The notes: generated by a model not told the origin, from the sequence alone. Shown: positions 1 to 9,366, counted from the first letter of the stretch. The stretch is 64,000 bases of DNA from Massilia varians (GCF_027923905.1 NZ_AP026966.1:5333001-5397000); one strand, 5' to 3'. Made by a program: numbers and translations.

Positions 1-343
1 CCATTTCCAGGCTGTCGCGCACCGGCACCATGGCCTCGGCGAAGCTTTCGATGGCGAATTTATGGGCCTTGCTGACGTCTTCCTGGGCGCGGCGGCGGAT
101 GTTTTCCGCGTCGGCCTTGGCACGCATGAAGGCGTCGTGCATCTCGGCCAGCTTGGCTTCGGTGGCGCTGAGCTGGGCTTCCAGTTCGGACTGCGCCGAG
201 GTGTCGGCGCTTGGCGGCACACCAGCCTGGCCGGCGCTGGCCTGGGCCGCCTCGTTTGCGGCGGCGGCGGTAGCGGCATCAGCCGGCTGCGGCGCGGCGC
301 CGTTGCCCTGTTGGGACAGCTCTTGGTTTTCTTGGTCTTGCAT
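1..343 (-). CDS. grpE: GrpE, nucleotide exchange factor of DnaK (3' end outside window)
   Basis: GrpE releases ADP from DnaK in the cytoplasmic Hsp70 cycle. The first 114 codons are visible on the minus strand. An acidic, Gln- and Ala-rich disordered N-terminus (about residues 1-50) is followed by the long coiled-coil helix with the family signature [19 protein letters not shown] (about residues 77-95) and [14 protein letters not shown] at the window edge. The start ATG at 341-343 has an AGGAG ribosome site 8 bases upstream. Transcription runs out of the window, where dnaK would be expected. The gene is preceded by a sigma-32 promoter (412-439), so heat-shock control is visible. The identification is secure, although the conserved C-terminal beta domain is not in the window. 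Confidence 0.93.
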   Translation of the reverse strand, partial: MQDQENQELSQQGNGAAPQPADAATAAAANEAAQASAGQAGVPPSADTSAQSELEAQLSATEAKLAEMHDAFMRAKADAENIRRRAQEDVSKAHKFAIESFAEAMVPVRDSLEM

Positions 344-411
344 CGAAAAAACTCCTAGAATCAAGGACTTGGCTGAGTTGGTAACGTGTCCTGCCTGACA
401 CACAGGGCCCT

Positions 412-439
412 ACATGGGGCGATGTCCTACATTTTCAAG
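412..439 (-). promoter_or_regulatory. sigma-32 (RpoH) heat-shock promoter of grpE
   Basis: On the minus strand CTTGAAA (433-439) and CCCCATGT (412-419) are separated by 13 bases. This matches the RpoH consensus (CTTGAAA, 11-16 bases, CCCCATnT) at every defined position. It lies about 70 bases upstream of the grpE start. No CIRCE/HrcA operator is seen nearby. Confidence 0.85.
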
Positions 440-542
440 GGGCATTTCCAGGTCACCCATGAAAAAGTAGACATCATTTGTTACAAGATTTACGCTTTCC
501 CTGAATCATTTCTCAATGAAAAGTCTTACCCTTCCTGACAAG

Positions 543-562
543 CTTGCAGTAAACACTGCAAG
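543..562. promoter_or_regulatory. perfect inverted repeat upstream of a small ORF
   Basis: CTTGCAG and CTGCAAG form a 7-bp perfect inverted repeat around a 6-base spacer. It ends 18 bases before the start of the 33-aa ORF and lies between that ORF and the divergent grpE promoter. It could be an operator or a 5' hairpin; no T-run follows, so it is not a classical terminator. Confidence 0.4.
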
Positions 563-580
563 CATCCGGGAGCAGACATC

Positions 581-682
581 ATGAGACTTCAACTGATCAG
601 CGGCGCCATCGTGCTGTACACCCTCGCGGTGCTGGCATGGCTGTGCCATGTCGGCATCGGCGCAACACCCTGGCATGCCTGA
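581..682 (+). CDS. small predicted membrane peptide (33 aa)
   Basis: A short reading frame starts at ATG 581 with GGGAG about 8 bases upstream and ends in TGA. The peptide begins MRLQLISGAIVLYTLAVLAW and is essentially one hydrophobic helix followed by a short tail ending TPWHA. It is divergent from grpE and convergent with hemH. Single-helix peptides of this size are common in stress regulons, but I do not recognise this one. The ribosome site, the GC-rich third positions and the preceding inverted repeat support a real gene; the length makes chance possible. Confidence 0.42.
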   Translation: MRLQLISGAIVLYTLAVLAWLCHVGIGATPWHA

Positions 683-723
683 GGCGGTAACCGCCTATTT
701 TAACAGGTCGACAAGCAGCGGCT

Positions 724-1827
724 TTACGCGCCCAACTGGGCCGCGTACTGGGCGCCGACCTGGGCATCGCGGCGCCGGGCCGCGCGCTGGGCCGGCGTCA
801 GGATGGTCGGCCAGCCGATCAGGTGCTGTTCGGCGATCTCGGCCAGGCCGGTAATCCAGGCCGGCGACACGTTCAGGCAGGGAATGTAGTGGTATTCCTT
901 GCCGCCGGCAGACTCGAAGTCGTGCCGCACTTCCATATTGATCTCTTCCAGGGTTTCCAGGCAGTCGCTGGTGAAGCCGGGGCAGATCACGTCGATCCGC
1001 TCCACGCCCTGGCGCGCCAGTTCCTGCACCGTCGGCGCCGTATAGGGCTGCAGCCACTCGGCCTTGCCGAAGCGCGACTGGAAGGTGACGATGTATTCGT
1101 CGGCGCCCATGCCCAGCGCCACCGCCAGCAGGCGCGCGGTCTTGTGGCATTCGCAGAAATACGGGTCGCCCAGCATCAGGGTGCGCTTGGGCGTGCCGTG
1201 GAAGCTCATCACCAGCTTCTGGCCGCGGCCGTGGGCTTCCCAGTACGATTCCACCTGCGCGCGCAGCGCCTCGATATAGCCTTCGTGGTCGTGGTAGTGG
1301 CGCACCAGGCGCAGCTCGGGGATGTTGCGCACCTGCGCGTAGTGGGCATGGACGGCGTCCCAGACCGAGGCGGTGGTGGTGCCGGAATACTGGGGATAGG
1401 CCGGCAGCACCACGATGCGCTGGCAGTGCTCGGCCTGCAGGCGGTCCAGCACCTCGGGCAGCGAGGGCGAGCCGTAGCGCATCGCCATCGCCACCTTCAC
1501 GCCCTCATGGCCGCGCTCGGCCAGGGTCTTTTCCAGCAGCGCCGCCTGCTTCTGGGTGTGCACCTTGAGCGGCGAGCCTTCCTTGGTCCAGATGCTGCGG
1601 TACTTGGCGGCCGACTGGCCGGAGCGGAAAGGCAGGATGAACAGGTTCAGGATGAACCACCAGATCATGGCCGGGATCTCGACCACGCGCGGATCGGACA
1701 GGAACTGCTTCAGGTAGCGGCGCACGGCCTTGCGGGTGGGCTCGTCCGGCGTACCCAGGTTGACCAGCACGATGGCGCTGGAGGACACGGTACCGTGGGG
1801 GAAAGGCGGTTCTCGTCGAAAAGGCAT
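724..1827 (-). CDS. hemH: Ferrochelatase
   Basis: Ferrochelatase inserts Fe2+ into protoporphyrin IX, the last step of protoheme synthesis, at the cytoplasmic membrane. The 367-aa product shows the N-terminal signature AIVLVNLGTPDEPT, the central active-site stretch FHGTPKRTLMLGDPY with the metal-binding histidine, and CPGFTSDCLETLEEI with the conserved glutamates. Length is normal for the proteobacterial family. I chose the ATG at 1825-1827 (MPFRREPPF); the frame is open 24 codons further upstream, but that stretch is not family-like. Adjacency to grpE is frequent in betaproteobacteria. No frameshift is seen. Confidence 0.95.
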   Translation of the reverse strand: MPFRREPPFPHGTVSSSAIVLVNLGTPDEPTRKAVRRYLKQFLSDPRVVEIPAMIWWFILNLFILPFRSGQSAAKYRSIWTKEGSPLKVHTQKQAALLEKTLAERGHEGVKVAMAMRYGSPSLPEVLDRLQAEHCQRIVVLPAYPQYSGTTTASVWDAVHAHYAQVRNIPELRLVRHYHDHEGYIEALRAQVESYWEAHGRGQKLVMSFHGTPKRTLMLGDPYFCECHKTARLLAVALGMGADEYIVTFQSRFGKAEWLQPYTAPTVQELARQGVERIDVICPGFTSDCLETLEEINMEVRHDFESAGGKEYHYIPCLNVSPAWITGLAEIAEQHLIGWPTILTPAQRAARRRDAQVGAQYAAQLGA

Positions 1828-1909
1828 GGCGATATGAAGGTGAAGGACGCCCGGTATTATAAGTGGCGTCCCCCTGGCGTATCCATTTAAGGTGAACAAT
1901 AGCGGGTCA

Positions 1910-2338
1910 TCAAGTGCTGGTGTGCAGGCGCACGTCGATGTTGTTGCGGGTGGCGTTCGAGTAGGGGCAGACCACGTGGGCCTTGTCGACCAGGTCTTTG
2001 AGCTGGGCCCCGTCCATGCCGGGCGCCTTGACGCTCAGGTCGACCTCGATGCCGAAGCCGGTCGGGATCGGGCCGATGCCGACCTCGCCGGTGACGGTCA
2101 GGTCGGGCGGCAGCGTGACTTTTTCCTTGGCGGCCACGAACTTCAGCGCGCCGAGGAAGCAGGCCGAATACCCGGCCGCGAACAGCTGTTCGGGATTGGT
2201 GCCCGAGCCGCCACCGCCGCCGAGTTCTTTCGGGGTGCTCAGCTTCAGGTCAAGCACATTATCGGAACTTTTCGAGGTGCCTTCACGGCCGCCTTGCGAG
2301 GTGGCCTGGGCGCGGTACAGCACGTTGTCAATGCTCAT
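1910..2338 (-). CDS. ohr: Organic hydroperoxide resistance protein (Ohr)
   Basis: Ohr is a cytoplasmic thiol peroxidase of the OsmC/Ohr family that reduces organic and fatty-acid hydroperoxides using lipoyl-dependent reductant. The 142-aa protein has the two catalytic cysteines in [10 protein letters not shown] (about residue 60) and VCPYSNATR (about residue 124), and the glycine-rich [18 protein letters not shown] run of the family. Its ATG overlaps the stop codon of the upstream MFS gene (ATGA), which implies translational coupling. No MarR-type OhrR gene, the usual partner, is next to it. The identification is firm; the operon setting is less common. Confidence 0.93.
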   Translation of the reverse strand: MSIDNVLYRAQATSQGGREGTSKSSDNVLDLKLSTPKELGGGGGSGTNPEQLFAAGYSACFLGALKFVAAKEKVTLPPDLTVTGEVGIGPIPTGFGIEVDLSVKAPGMDGAQLKDLVDKAHVVCPYSNATRNNIDVRLHTST

Positions 2339-3594
2339 TCGAATTCCTCCTGTGGTGGTCTGGACGCGCTCCGCGGAGCGGAGCGTTTGTCACTTTGCCA
2401 CAGAATGGCGGAACGGGCAGGACGGGAGTGCGGCGGCGCCATCGCGGGGCCATAGCTGTCCGGGCTGAAGCGGGCGCTCAGCCCGGCCACCAGGCCGACA
2501 CAGGCGAGGTGCCAGGACCATCCCGGCACATAGCTGGCGCTGTGCTCATGCAGCGCGGCGACGAGCCAGGGCGGCAGCGCGGCCAGGATGAAGCCGCCGC
2601 CCTGCATGAGCGCGGTCAGCGCGCCCGCCTGCGCGGGATCGGGCAGATGCTCCAGCGCCACGCCCATCGACAGGGCGAACCAGCCGCCCAGGCCGGCGCC
2701 GAGGATGGCCGCCAGGGCGTGGGGCGCCCAGCCGGGGGCCAGTGCCAGGCCGGCAAAACCGAGGGCCTGCATGCCCAGCGTGAGCCACAGCCAGGGCCGC
2801 CGGTGCGCTTGCTGTCCGGCGATGACCGGCAGCGCCAGCGCCGCCAGCGCCTGGCCCGCCGCCAGGGTCGCCAGCAGGCCCGCGCTGGCGGCGGGGCTCC
2901 AGCCCTGCGCCTGGTACGCCGGCGCGAGCCATGCCACGACCGACGAATAGCCGCCGTTGACCAGGCCGAAACAGGCCATGAGCAGCCAGGTCCGGGGCCG
3001 CGCCAGGAGCGAGCGCGTCATGCGGCGGCCGGGGCGCGTGCGCGCATCGGCAGGCAGGGCCACCCGGGCCACCAGCACGGCGAGCAGGGCCGGCAGGGCA
3101 AGCCATGCCAGTCCCGCCGTCCAGCTGCCGCTGGCCTCGGCCACCAGCGGGGACAGCATGGCGCCGAGCGCGCCTCCTCCCATCAGCATGGCCGAATACA
3201 GGCCCATCACGGGCCCGGTGTGGCGCGGGAAGGCGCGCTTGATCATCCCTGGAAAGACGGCCTGCACCAGCGCCACGCCCGCGCCGATCAGGGCGGCGGT
3301 GGCGACCAGGGCCGCGCCGGAACCGGCCGCCAGGCGCAGGGCGCAGCCGCCGCAGATGGCGGCCAGGGCGAGCAGCACCGCGCGCCGCGCGCCGACCGCG
3401 CTTTCCAGGGCCGGCGCGGCGAATGCCAGGATGCCCATCAACAGCATCGGCACCAGCGTCAGCAGCGCCAGGCCCTGCAGGCCCAGCCCTGTGTGACGCT
3501 GGATGCCGGCGGCGAGCGGGCCGATGCCGGTGATGAAGGGCCGCAGGTTGATCCCGACCAGCACCACGGCGGCGATCGGCATCAGCCGGCGCAC
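2335..3594 (-). CDS. MFS transporter, CynX/NimT-like
   Basis: This is a 12-helix major facilitator protein of about 419 aa. The opening [20 protein letters not shown] is typical of the CynX/NimT (cyanate/2-nitroimidazole) branch, whose substrates are mostly unknown. Hydrophobic segments alternate along the whole chain; the last 45 residues after [10 protein letters not shown] are hydrophilic and atypical. They encode a short palindrome (CGCTCCGCGGAGCG) and run into the ohr start. The start is GTG at 3592-3594, or ATG four codons later. It lies 10 bases after the deaminase gene and overlaps ohr by 4 bases, so it sits in a four-gene operon. Substrate cannot be deduced. Confidence 0.82.
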   Translation of the reverse strand: MRRLMPIAAVVLVGINLRPFITGIGPLAAGIQRHTGLGLQGLALLTLVPMLLMGILAFAAPALESAVGARRAVLLALAAICGGCALRLAAGSGAALVATAALIGAGVALVQAVFPGMIKRAFPRHTGPVMGLYSAMLMGGGALGAMLSPLVAEASGSWTAGLAWLALPALLAVLVARVALPADARTRPGRRMTRSLLARPRTWLLMACFGLVNGGYSSVVAWLAPAYQAQGWSPAASAGLLATLAAGQALAALALPVIAGQQAHRRPWLWLTLGMQALGFAGLALAPGWAPHALAAILGAGLGGWFALSMGVALEHLPDPAQAGALTALMQGGGFILAALPPWLVAALHEHSASYVPGWSWHLACVGLVAGLSARFSPDSYGPAMAPPHSRPARSAILWQSDKRSAPRSASRPPQEEFE

Positions 3595-3604
3595 TGCGCC
3601 GGGG

Positions 3605-4066
3605 CTAATGGCGCTGCTGCCAGTGCGCGTACAGCGCCGGCTCGCCCTCGAGGCGGGCCGCTAGGTGCCGGATCCGCATCGACTGCTGGTCGACCGGCTT
3701 GGCCAGGTCGGCGTAGACCGCGGCCGTGGACAGGCCGAAGGGCTCGGCGTCCTGGTTGGAATAGGCGTAGGTCACCGCCGCGATCCCGGCCATGCGCATC
3801 GCCCCCATGCACATGGGGCAAGGATGGCCGCTGGCATAGACGGTACAGCCGGCCAGGCTGGCCGAGTCGAGGACGCGGCTGGCGGCCCGGATGGCCAGCA
3901 GTTCGGCATGCGCCGTCGGATCCCGGGTAGCGACAACCTCGTTGACCGCCTCGGCAATCACCTTGCCGTCCTTGACGATCAGCGCGCCGAAGGGGCGCCC
4001 GCCCCGTTCGACGTTGGCGTAGGCCAGCGCGATGGCTTGCCGCAGAAAATCCGTGTCCTGGTTCAT
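3605..4066 (-). CDS. Nucleoside deaminase, guanine deaminase-like
   Basis: The 153-aa protein belongs to the cytidine/deoxycytidylate deaminase fold. It has the zinc site HAEL (about residue 53) and PCPMCMGAM (about residue 82), the arrangement seen in guanine deaminases and TadA-like enzymes. The C-terminal GLSTAAVYADLAKPVDQQS resembles the GuaD family more than TadA, so guanine deamination to xanthine is the best guess. The ATG at 4064-4066 (MNQDTDFLRQ) is chosen because the upstream extension reads through the intergenic gap. It is second in the ankyrin-deaminase-MFS-ohr operon. Confidence 0.8.
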   Translation of the reverse strand: MNQDTDFLRQAIALAYANVERGGRPFGALIVKDGKVIAEAVNEVVATRDPTAHAELLAIRAASRVLDSASLAGCTVYASGHPCPMCMGAMRMAGIAAVTYAYSNQDAEPFGLSTAAVYADLAKPVDQQSMRIRHLAARLEGEPALYAHWQQRH

Positions 4067-4085
4067 GTGCTTTCCTCTCAAAGGC

Positions 4086-4754
4086 TCAGCGCCCGCCGGC
4101 GGCGCGCAAGACGCTTTCGATCTTGCGGTAGCCGCGGGCGCGCGCGTGCTGCAAGGGCGTGATGCCGTTGCGATCGGCAATGTTGGGATCGGCGCCGGCT
4201 GCGAGCAGGATGTCCACGATCTGCCGGTGGCGTTCGCCCTCCCCGCCCAGGATGATCGCCTCCAGCAAGGCGGTCCATCCGAGATTGTTGACGTGGTCCA
4301 CCGCCACGCCGGCCTCGATCAGGGTTGTCACCGTGTCGACGTGGCCGCGCTCGGCCGCCGGAATCAGGGCCGTGCCGCCATAGCGGTTGGTGCTGCGCAG
4401 GTCGGCGCCATGCGCCAGCGTCATCTTGAGGATCTCCAGGTAGCCCCGGGCGCCGGCATACAGGTAGGGACTGTCGTCGATCTGGTCCTTGGCGTTGACG
4501 TCGGCGCCGGCCTCGATGAGCACCCGGGCGGCGGCGGCCTGGTCGGCCCTGGTCGCCACCAGCAAGGCGGTCGAGCCGGACGCGTCACGCGCGTCGATCC
4601 TGGCGCCTTCACGCAGCAGCCGCTCGATGGCGGGAACGTCGCCGCGCGCGGCGGCGGCATGCAGCGGATGGGCGGGCATGGGCTGCGCCGAACAGGCTTG
4701 CATGCCCACAAGCATGGTGCTTGCGCACAGGGTTGGCACGAGGGACTTGGTCAT
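4086..4754 (-). CDS. Exported ankyrin-repeat protein
   Basis: The 222-aa protein starts MTKSLVPTLCASTMLVG, a secretion signal ending near ACSAQPM, so it is probably periplasmic; a lipoprotein cysteine is possible but the lipobox is weak. Five to six ankyrin repeats follow, recognisable as HPLHAAAARGDVPAIERLL, GSTALLVATRADQAAAARVL, GGTALIPAAERGHVDTVTTL and NGITPLQHARARGYRKIESV. Such proteins bind other proteins; the partner is unknown. GGAG precedes the ATG at 4752-4754. It is the first gene of the operon running to ohr and is divergent from the LysR gene at 4881, which may control it. Confidence 0.85.
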   Translation of the reverse strand: MTKSLVPTLCASTMLVGMQACSAQPMPAHPLHAAAARGDVPAIERLLREGARIDARDASGSTALLVATRADQAAAARVLIEAGADVNAKDQIDDSPYLYAGARGYLEILKMTLAHGADLRSTNRYGGTALIPAAERGHVDTVTTLIEAGVAVDHVNNLGWTALLEAIILGGEGERHRQIVDILLAAGADPNIADRNGITPLQHARARGYRKIESVLRAAGGR

Positions 4755-4880
4755 GTCTGCTCCGAATCGATGGGCCAAGCATAACCAGCCTGCCTTTTAT
4801 TTGGAAATTAAATTAAAGCATCATAATTATTAAAAACCTGCATGATAGGATGTGTGCTCCACCATGAACCGGCCAGGACC

Positions 4881-5717
4881 ATGTTCGACCTACGCTTGCT
4901 GCGTGCTTTTGTGACGATTGTCGATGCGGGCAGCTTCACCGCGGCGGCCGAGCGCCTGCACATGACGCAATCCACCGTCAGCCAGCAGATCGCCCGGCTC
5001 GAAGAAGCAGTCGGCCAGCCGCTGGTGGACCGCTCGGCGCGGCCGGTACGCGCCAGCGCCGCCGGCGAGCGGCTGCTGGGGTATGCGCGGCGCATCTTGC
5101 TGCTCGAGAACGAAGCGCAGGCGGCCCTGGCCGACCCGGCCGGCGCAAGACCGGTACGCATCGGCCTGCCCGAAGACGTCTTCGACGGCAGGATGGCCGC
5201 GGCCTTGCAGGCGCTGGCCGGCCAGGATCGCTCGATCCGGCTCGACATCACGACGGGACTGAGCCGCAAGCTGGCCGAGGCTTACCGGGGCGGCGAATTC
5301 GATATCGTGGTGGTCAAGGAAGCGGCGGCAAGCGCCGATTGCCTGGCGACGTTTCCGGAGCCGATGGCCTGGTTCGAAGGCGAAGACAGCACGCAGCCGT
5401 GGCCCGACCCGATTCCGCTGGTCGTCTTTCCGCCGGGCGGACTGTATCGGGAGGCCATGTTCGAGCGCATCGAGCGGGCGCGCCGGCGCTGGTATATCGC
5501 GTTCTCGGGCAGCAGCCTGCAAAGCATCCTGGTCGGGCTGGAGGGCGGCCTGGGATTGTCCATGCTTCCGGTGCAGGCCGCCAGGGGACGGCGCCTGCGC
5601 ATCCACGCTCCGTTCGGCACGGCGCCGCCCATGGCCGTCTCGCTCTACACCTGGGACAAGAGCGGGCTGGTGGCCGAACTGGCCAGGGCAATGGCGGAGG
5701 TGCTCGACAAGCGCTGA
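4881..5717 (+). CDS. LysR-family transcriptional regulator
   Basis: The 278-aa regulator has the N-terminal winged helix-turn-helix of the family (MFDLRLLRAFVTIVDAGSFT, then TQSTVSQQIARLEE, about residues 18-50) and an effector domain from about residue 85. The ATG at 4881 fits the conserved family start better than the upstream one at 4842. It is transcribed away from the ankyrin-deaminase-MFS-ohr operon across an AT-rich gap of about 125 bases. The usual LysR logic would have it control that divergent operon and itself; the ligand is unknown. Confidence 0.88.
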   Translation: MFDLRLLRAFVTIVDAGSFTAAAERLHMTQSTVSQQIARLEEAVGQPLVDRSARPVRASAAGERLLGYARRILLLENEAQAALADPAGARPVRIGLPEDVFDGRMAAALQALAGQDRSIRLDITTGLSRKLAEAYRGGEFDIVVVKEAAASADCLATFPEPMAWFEGEDSTQPWPDPIPLVVFPPGGLYREAMFERIERARRRWYIAFSGSSLQSILVGLEGGLGLSMLPVQAARGRRLRIHAPFGTAPPMAVSLYTWDKSGLVAELARAMAEVLDKR

Positions 5718-5739
5718 AGGCCGCGTGGGGCCGCGGGCG

Positions 5740-7404
5740 TCAGGAAGCCAGCAGCTCCCGCGCATGCTTGCGCGTGGTCTCGGTGATCTCGATCCCGCCC
5801 AGCATGCGCGCCACTTCCTCCACCCGCGCCCGGGTGTCGAGCACGTCGATGCGCGAGACCGTGCGTCCGTCGCCTGTGCTGCCCTTGGCCACCTGGAAGT
5901 GCTGGTTGGCCTGGCTCGCCACCTGCGGCAGGTGGGTCACGCACAGCACCTGGCGCTGCTGGCCCAGGCGCTTGAGCAGGCGCCCCACCACCTCGGCCAC
6001 GCCGCCGCCGATGCCGGTGTCGACCTCGTCGAAGATCAGGGTCGGCGTGGTGGTCGCGTGCGCGGTGATCACGGCGATGGCCAGCGAAATGCGCGCCAGC
6101 TCGCCGCCCGAGGCCACCTTGGCCAGCGGCCGCGCCGCCACGCCCGCATGGCCAGCCACCAGGAATTCGACCTGCTCGAGGCCGTGCGCGCCCGGCTCGC
6201 CCGGATTGAGCGCCACTTCGAAGCGGCCGCCGCTCATGCTCAGTTCCTGCATCGCGCTGGTGACGCCCCGGCCCAGCTCCACGGCCGCCTGCTGGCGCCG
6301 TTTGGAGAGGCGCTCGGCCACTTTCATGTAGGCCGCCTTGGCCTTGTCTTCCTGCTTGCGCAAGCCTTCCAGGTCGCTGGCGTCGGCCAGCTGGCGCAGC
6401 CTGGCGGCCAGCGCGGCATGTTCCTCGTGCAGCTCTTCGGGCGTGACGTGGTACTTGCGCGCGGCGCCGTGCAGCGCTTCCATGCGCGCGTCCACTTCGC
6501 GCAGGCGGCCCGGGTCGAGCTCGACCTTGTCGATGTAGTTGTTCAGCGCGTACACCGCTTCCTGCAGCTGGATGCGCGCCGGCTCCATGCAGTCGAGCAC
6601 CTCCTGCAGCTGCGTGTCGACGTCGACCAGCTTGCCCAGCTTGGCGTTGAGCGAGGACAGCTGCGACAGAATCGGGTGGTCGGCTTCCGAGATGGCCTGC
6701 AGCGCTTCCTGCGCGCCTTCGAGCAGGCTGGCGGCATGCGACAGGCGGCTGTGCTCGTTGCTGATCTCGGCCCATTCGCCGGCCTTCGGCGCCAGCTTGT
6801 CCAGCTCGCTCACCTGCCACTCCAGGCGTTCGCGCTCGAGCAGCACGTTGCGCGCATCGTGCTCGAATTCCTCGCGCTGGCGCACCAGCGCGCGCCAGGC
6901 TTTGTAGGCGCCGGCGGTGGCCTGCACCTCTTCGCTGGCGGCCGGGTCGCGCACCGCGATCTGGTTGTCGAGCAGGGCGCGCTGCGCATCGCTTTTCAAC
7001 AGCGACTGGTGCGCATGCTGGCCGTGGATGTCGACCAGCATGTCGCCCAGCTCGCGCAGCTGGGCGGCGGTGGCGCTGATGCCGTTGATCCAGGCCTTCG
7101 AGCGGCCGGCGTTGTCGATCACCCGGCGCACCAGGGCCACGCCTTCCTCGGTCGAGAACTCGTTGGACAGCAGCCACGACGAAGCCGCCGCCGTCAACGC
7201 GAATTCGGCGGTGATGTCGGCCTTGGCCGCGCCTTCGCGCACCATGCTTGCGTCGCCGCGCCCGCCCAGCGCCAGTTGCAGCGCGTCGATCAGGATCGAC
7301 TTGCCGGCGCCGGTCTCGCCGGTGAACACCGTGAAGCCATGTGCGAACTCGAGTTCGATGGCGTCGACAATGACGAAATCACGGATGGTAAGTGTGCGCA
7401 GCAT
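5740..7404 (-). CDS. recN: DNA repair protein RecN
   Basis: RecN is an SMC-like ATPase that gathers broken DNA ends in recombinational repair. The 554-aa protein has Walker A GETGAGKSILIDAL at residues 29-42, a long central coiled coil, the ABC signature region VASGGELARISLAIA and Walker B LIFDEVDTGIGG near residue 455. Length is normal. It follows nadK by 41 bases on the same strand, and the only obvious promoter region is that of nadK, which carries a LexA box (8436-8451). recN is a classic SOS gene, so control through this box is likely. Confidence 0.96.
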   Translation of the reverse strand: MLRTLTIRDFVIVDAIELEFAHGFTVFTGETGAGKSILIDALQLALGGRGDASMVREGAAKADITAEFALTAAASSWLLSNEFSTEEGVALVRRVIDNAGRSKAWINGISATAAQLRELGDMLVDIHGQHAHQSLLKSDAQRALLDNQIAVRDPAASEEVQATAGAYKAWRALVRQREEFEHDARNVLLERERLEWQVSELDKLAPKAGEWAEISNEHSRLSHAASLLEGAQEALQAISEADHPILSQLSSLNAKLGKLVDVDTQLQEVLDCMEPARIQLQEAVYALNNYIDKVELDPGRLREVDARMEALHGAARKYHVTPEELHEEHAALAARLRQLADASDLEGLRKQEDKAKAAYMKVAERLSKRRQQAAVELGRGVTSAMQELSMSGGRFEVALNPGEPGAHGLEQVEFLVAGHAGVAARPLAKVASGGELARISLAIAVITAHATTTPTLIFDEVDTGIGGGVAEVVGRLLKRLGQQRQVLCVTHLPQVASQANQHFQVAKGSTGDGRTVSRIDVLDTRARVEEVARMLGGIEITETTRKHARELLAS

Positions 7405-7445
7405 GAAAAATCGGGTCTCCTGTTTTTGCTCTGCTTGTGACGGGA

Positions 7446-8348
7446 TTACGTCAATTTGCCTTCGTTGGTCGGGTATTCGTTCCAGTGCAGTTTTTCGCGC
7501 AGCGTGTGGTAATAGCTCCAGTCGCGCGGATGCAGGAAGGTGATCGTGTGCGGCGAGCGCGAGATGACGATGCGGTCGCCCAGCTGCAGGCTGGTGAAGG
7601 TCTGCATGTCGAAGTTGACGCTGATGTCGCGTCCGGCCACCAGCTCGACCACGATCTCGCTCGACTCGGGCACGACGATCGGCCGGTTCGACAGCGCGTG
7701 CGGCGCGATCGGCACCAGCACGATGCCCTGCACGCGCGGATGCAGCAGCGGACCGCCGGCCGACAGCGCATACGCGGTCGAACCGGTGGGCGTGGAGACG
7801 ATCAGGCCGTCGGCGCGCTGGTTGTACATGAATTCGCCGTCCACGATGAGCTTGAGCTCGACCATGCCGGCGCCGGTGCCGCGCGCCACGACCACGTCGT
7901 TGAAGGCGACGCTGCAGAAGATCTCCTGGCCGTCGCGCACCACGCGCGCCTCGAGCAGGCTGCGCTCCTCGGCCTCGGCCTGGCCCTGCAGGATCTCGTG
8001 CAGGGCCGGCACCATGCGGTCGAGCGGGATGTCGGTGATGAAGCCCAGCCGGCCCGAGTTGATGCCGATCAGCGGGATGTCGTACTTGGCGAGCTGGCGC
8101 GCGATGCCGAGCATGGTGCCGTCGCCGCCCATGACCACCGCGTAGCTGCCCTGCGCGCCGATCTCGGCCACCGTCATGGCCTCGATGCCGTCGATGCCAA
8201 GGTAGGCCGCGGTATCGGTCTCGAACACCACCCGGTAGCCCTCTCCAGTCAGGAAGTCGGTGAGCTGCCGGGCCGGCTCTTCGATGCCGGGGGTGTTTTG
8301 CCGCACCACGAGCGCGATGATTTGTTGCTTTTCAGGCGACACTGACAT
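7446..8348 (-). CDS. nadK: NAD kinase
   Basis: NadK phosphorylates NAD to NADP in the cytosol. The 300-aa product shows the ATP/polyphosphate motif GGDGTML, the [10 protein letters not shown] segment and the glycine-rich NAD-binding signature [20 protein letters not shown]. The start at 8346-8348 (MSVSPEKQQ) is preceded by a spacer of about 90 bases holding a LexA-type box. It is the first gene of a nadK-recN transcription unit, a common betaproteobacterial pairing. Confidence 0.95.
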   Translation of the reverse strand: MSVSPEKQQIIALVVRQNTPGIEEPARQLTDFLTGEGYRVVFETDTAAYLGIDGIEAMTVAEIGAQGSYAVVMGGDGTMLGIARQLAKYDIPLIGINSGRLGFITDIPLDRMVPALHEILQGQAEAEERSLLEARVVRDGQEIFCSVAFNDVVVARGTGAGMVELKLIVDGEFMYNQRADGLIVSTPTGSTAYALSAGGPLLHPRVQGIVLVPIAPHALSNRPIVVPESSEIVVELVAGRDISVNFDMQTFTSLQLGDRIVISRSPHTITFLHPRDWSYYHTLREKLHWNEYPTNEGKLT

Positions 8349-8435
8349 GGGTCTCGACGGTTGGGATGGGACTTTGGAGATTAACCGATTATCCCCGCGT
8401 CTGCCATATGAGCCCCTGTGGGCGCTCGCAAATGA

Positions 8436-8451
8436 CTGTACAAATAAACAG
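8436..8451 (-). promoter_or_regulatory. LexA (SOS) box upstream of nadK-recN
   Basis: CTGT-ACAAATAA-ACAG matches the CTGT-N8-ACAG core of the proteobacterial LexA operator exactly. It lies 88 bases before the nadK start, overlaps an AT-rich promoter-like stretch, and precedes the operon that includes recN. Confidence 0.75.
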
Positions 8452-8481
8452 TATAACGGGCACCCAGGGCTTCCGGCAAGA

Positions 8482-9366
8482 TCAGAGCAGCAGTCCGAGC
8501 GCCACCGCCAGGAACACCACCATCATCAGGGTGAACACGTGCAGCACCATCAGGACCATCCAGCGCAGCGCCGTGGTGAGGCGCCCGCCGCCGAAGACGC
8601 GCCGCATCGCGGTCGGCAGGTAGCACACCAGCCAGGCCAGCAGCGCCAGGCGGACGATGCTCCAGCCGTCCGCCAGCATGAACAGGCTCAGCATCAGGAA
8701 GGCGAAGCCATTGCTGTGCAGGGCGAACAGGAAGTGCTCGCCGTAGCGCCGCCCCGAGCCGAGGTAGAGCAGCTTCAGGTAGAGCGCGAACACCGGCATC
8801 ATCAGGAAGATCGCGTACGGCGTATAGCTGAAGAACACGCGCTTGGCGGTCTCGCTGCGTTCCTTCTGCGACAGGGCGAAGAAGCGTTCAGCGCCCTGCT
8901 CCAGCCGCGGGCTGACATGGCCCAGCAAGCGCTTGGTCTTGACCTGGATTTCCGCCAGGTCCCGGTCATCCGCCGCCTGCGTACTGGCCGGCGCGCTCAC
9001 GGCCGCGGGCGCTCCGTCGCGGCTCATGATGTTGATGTCCTGCAGGCCAAGCGTCTTGAACAGCGCAAAGAAGATGATGCTGAAGCTCAGGTACAGCCGC
9101 AGCGGCTCGATGTAGCGCACCCTGCGCCCTTCGATGTATTCGCGGCTCAGGAAACCCGGCTTGAACAGCAGCAGCTTGAGCGAGCGCCACAATTTGCCCT
9201 CGATCGCCACGTAGTGGGCGATGAACTCGTGCAGGAATTCGCGTGCGCTCGGCACGTGCAGGTGGGTCGCCTGGCCGCACTGGTGGCAATAGTTGCCGGT
9301 GGTGGCGGCATCGCAGTTCTTGCAAAAGCCGGCGTGCTGGTGGGTATCGAGGGCGTGGGCGGTCAT
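8482..9366 (-). CDS. DUF3667-type zinc-ribbon membrane protein
   Basis: The 294-aa protein starts with a zinc ribbon ([18 protein letters not shown], residues 15-32). A conserved soluble segment with [20 protein letters not shown] follows, then three to four transmembrane helices in the C-terminal half (for example [14 protein letters not shown] and [21 protein letters not shown]). This is the layout of DUF3667 proteins, whose function is unknown. It stands alone between nadK and the plus-strand genes from 9518. The zinc ribbon faces the cytoplasm by simple topology reasoning. Confidence 0.78.
   Translation of the reverse strand: MTAHALDTHQHAGFCKNCDAATTGNYCHQCGQATHLHVPSAREFLHEFIAHYVAIEGKLWRSLKLLLFKPGFLSREYIEGRRVRYIEPLRLYLSFSIIFFALFKTLGLQDINIMSRDGAPAAVSAPASTQAADDRDLAEIQVKTKRLLGHVSPRLEQGAERFFALSQKERSETAKRVFFSYTPYAIFLMMPVFALYLKLLYLGSGRRYGEHFLFALHSNGFAFLMLSLFMLADGWSIVRLALLAWLVCYLPTAMRRVFGGGRLTTALRWMVLMVLHVFTLMMVVFLAVALGLLL

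Noticed and set aside
2395..3930. 511-aa plus-strand open frame
   Set aside because: Arg/Gln/Gly-rich antisense shadow of the MFS and deaminase genes.
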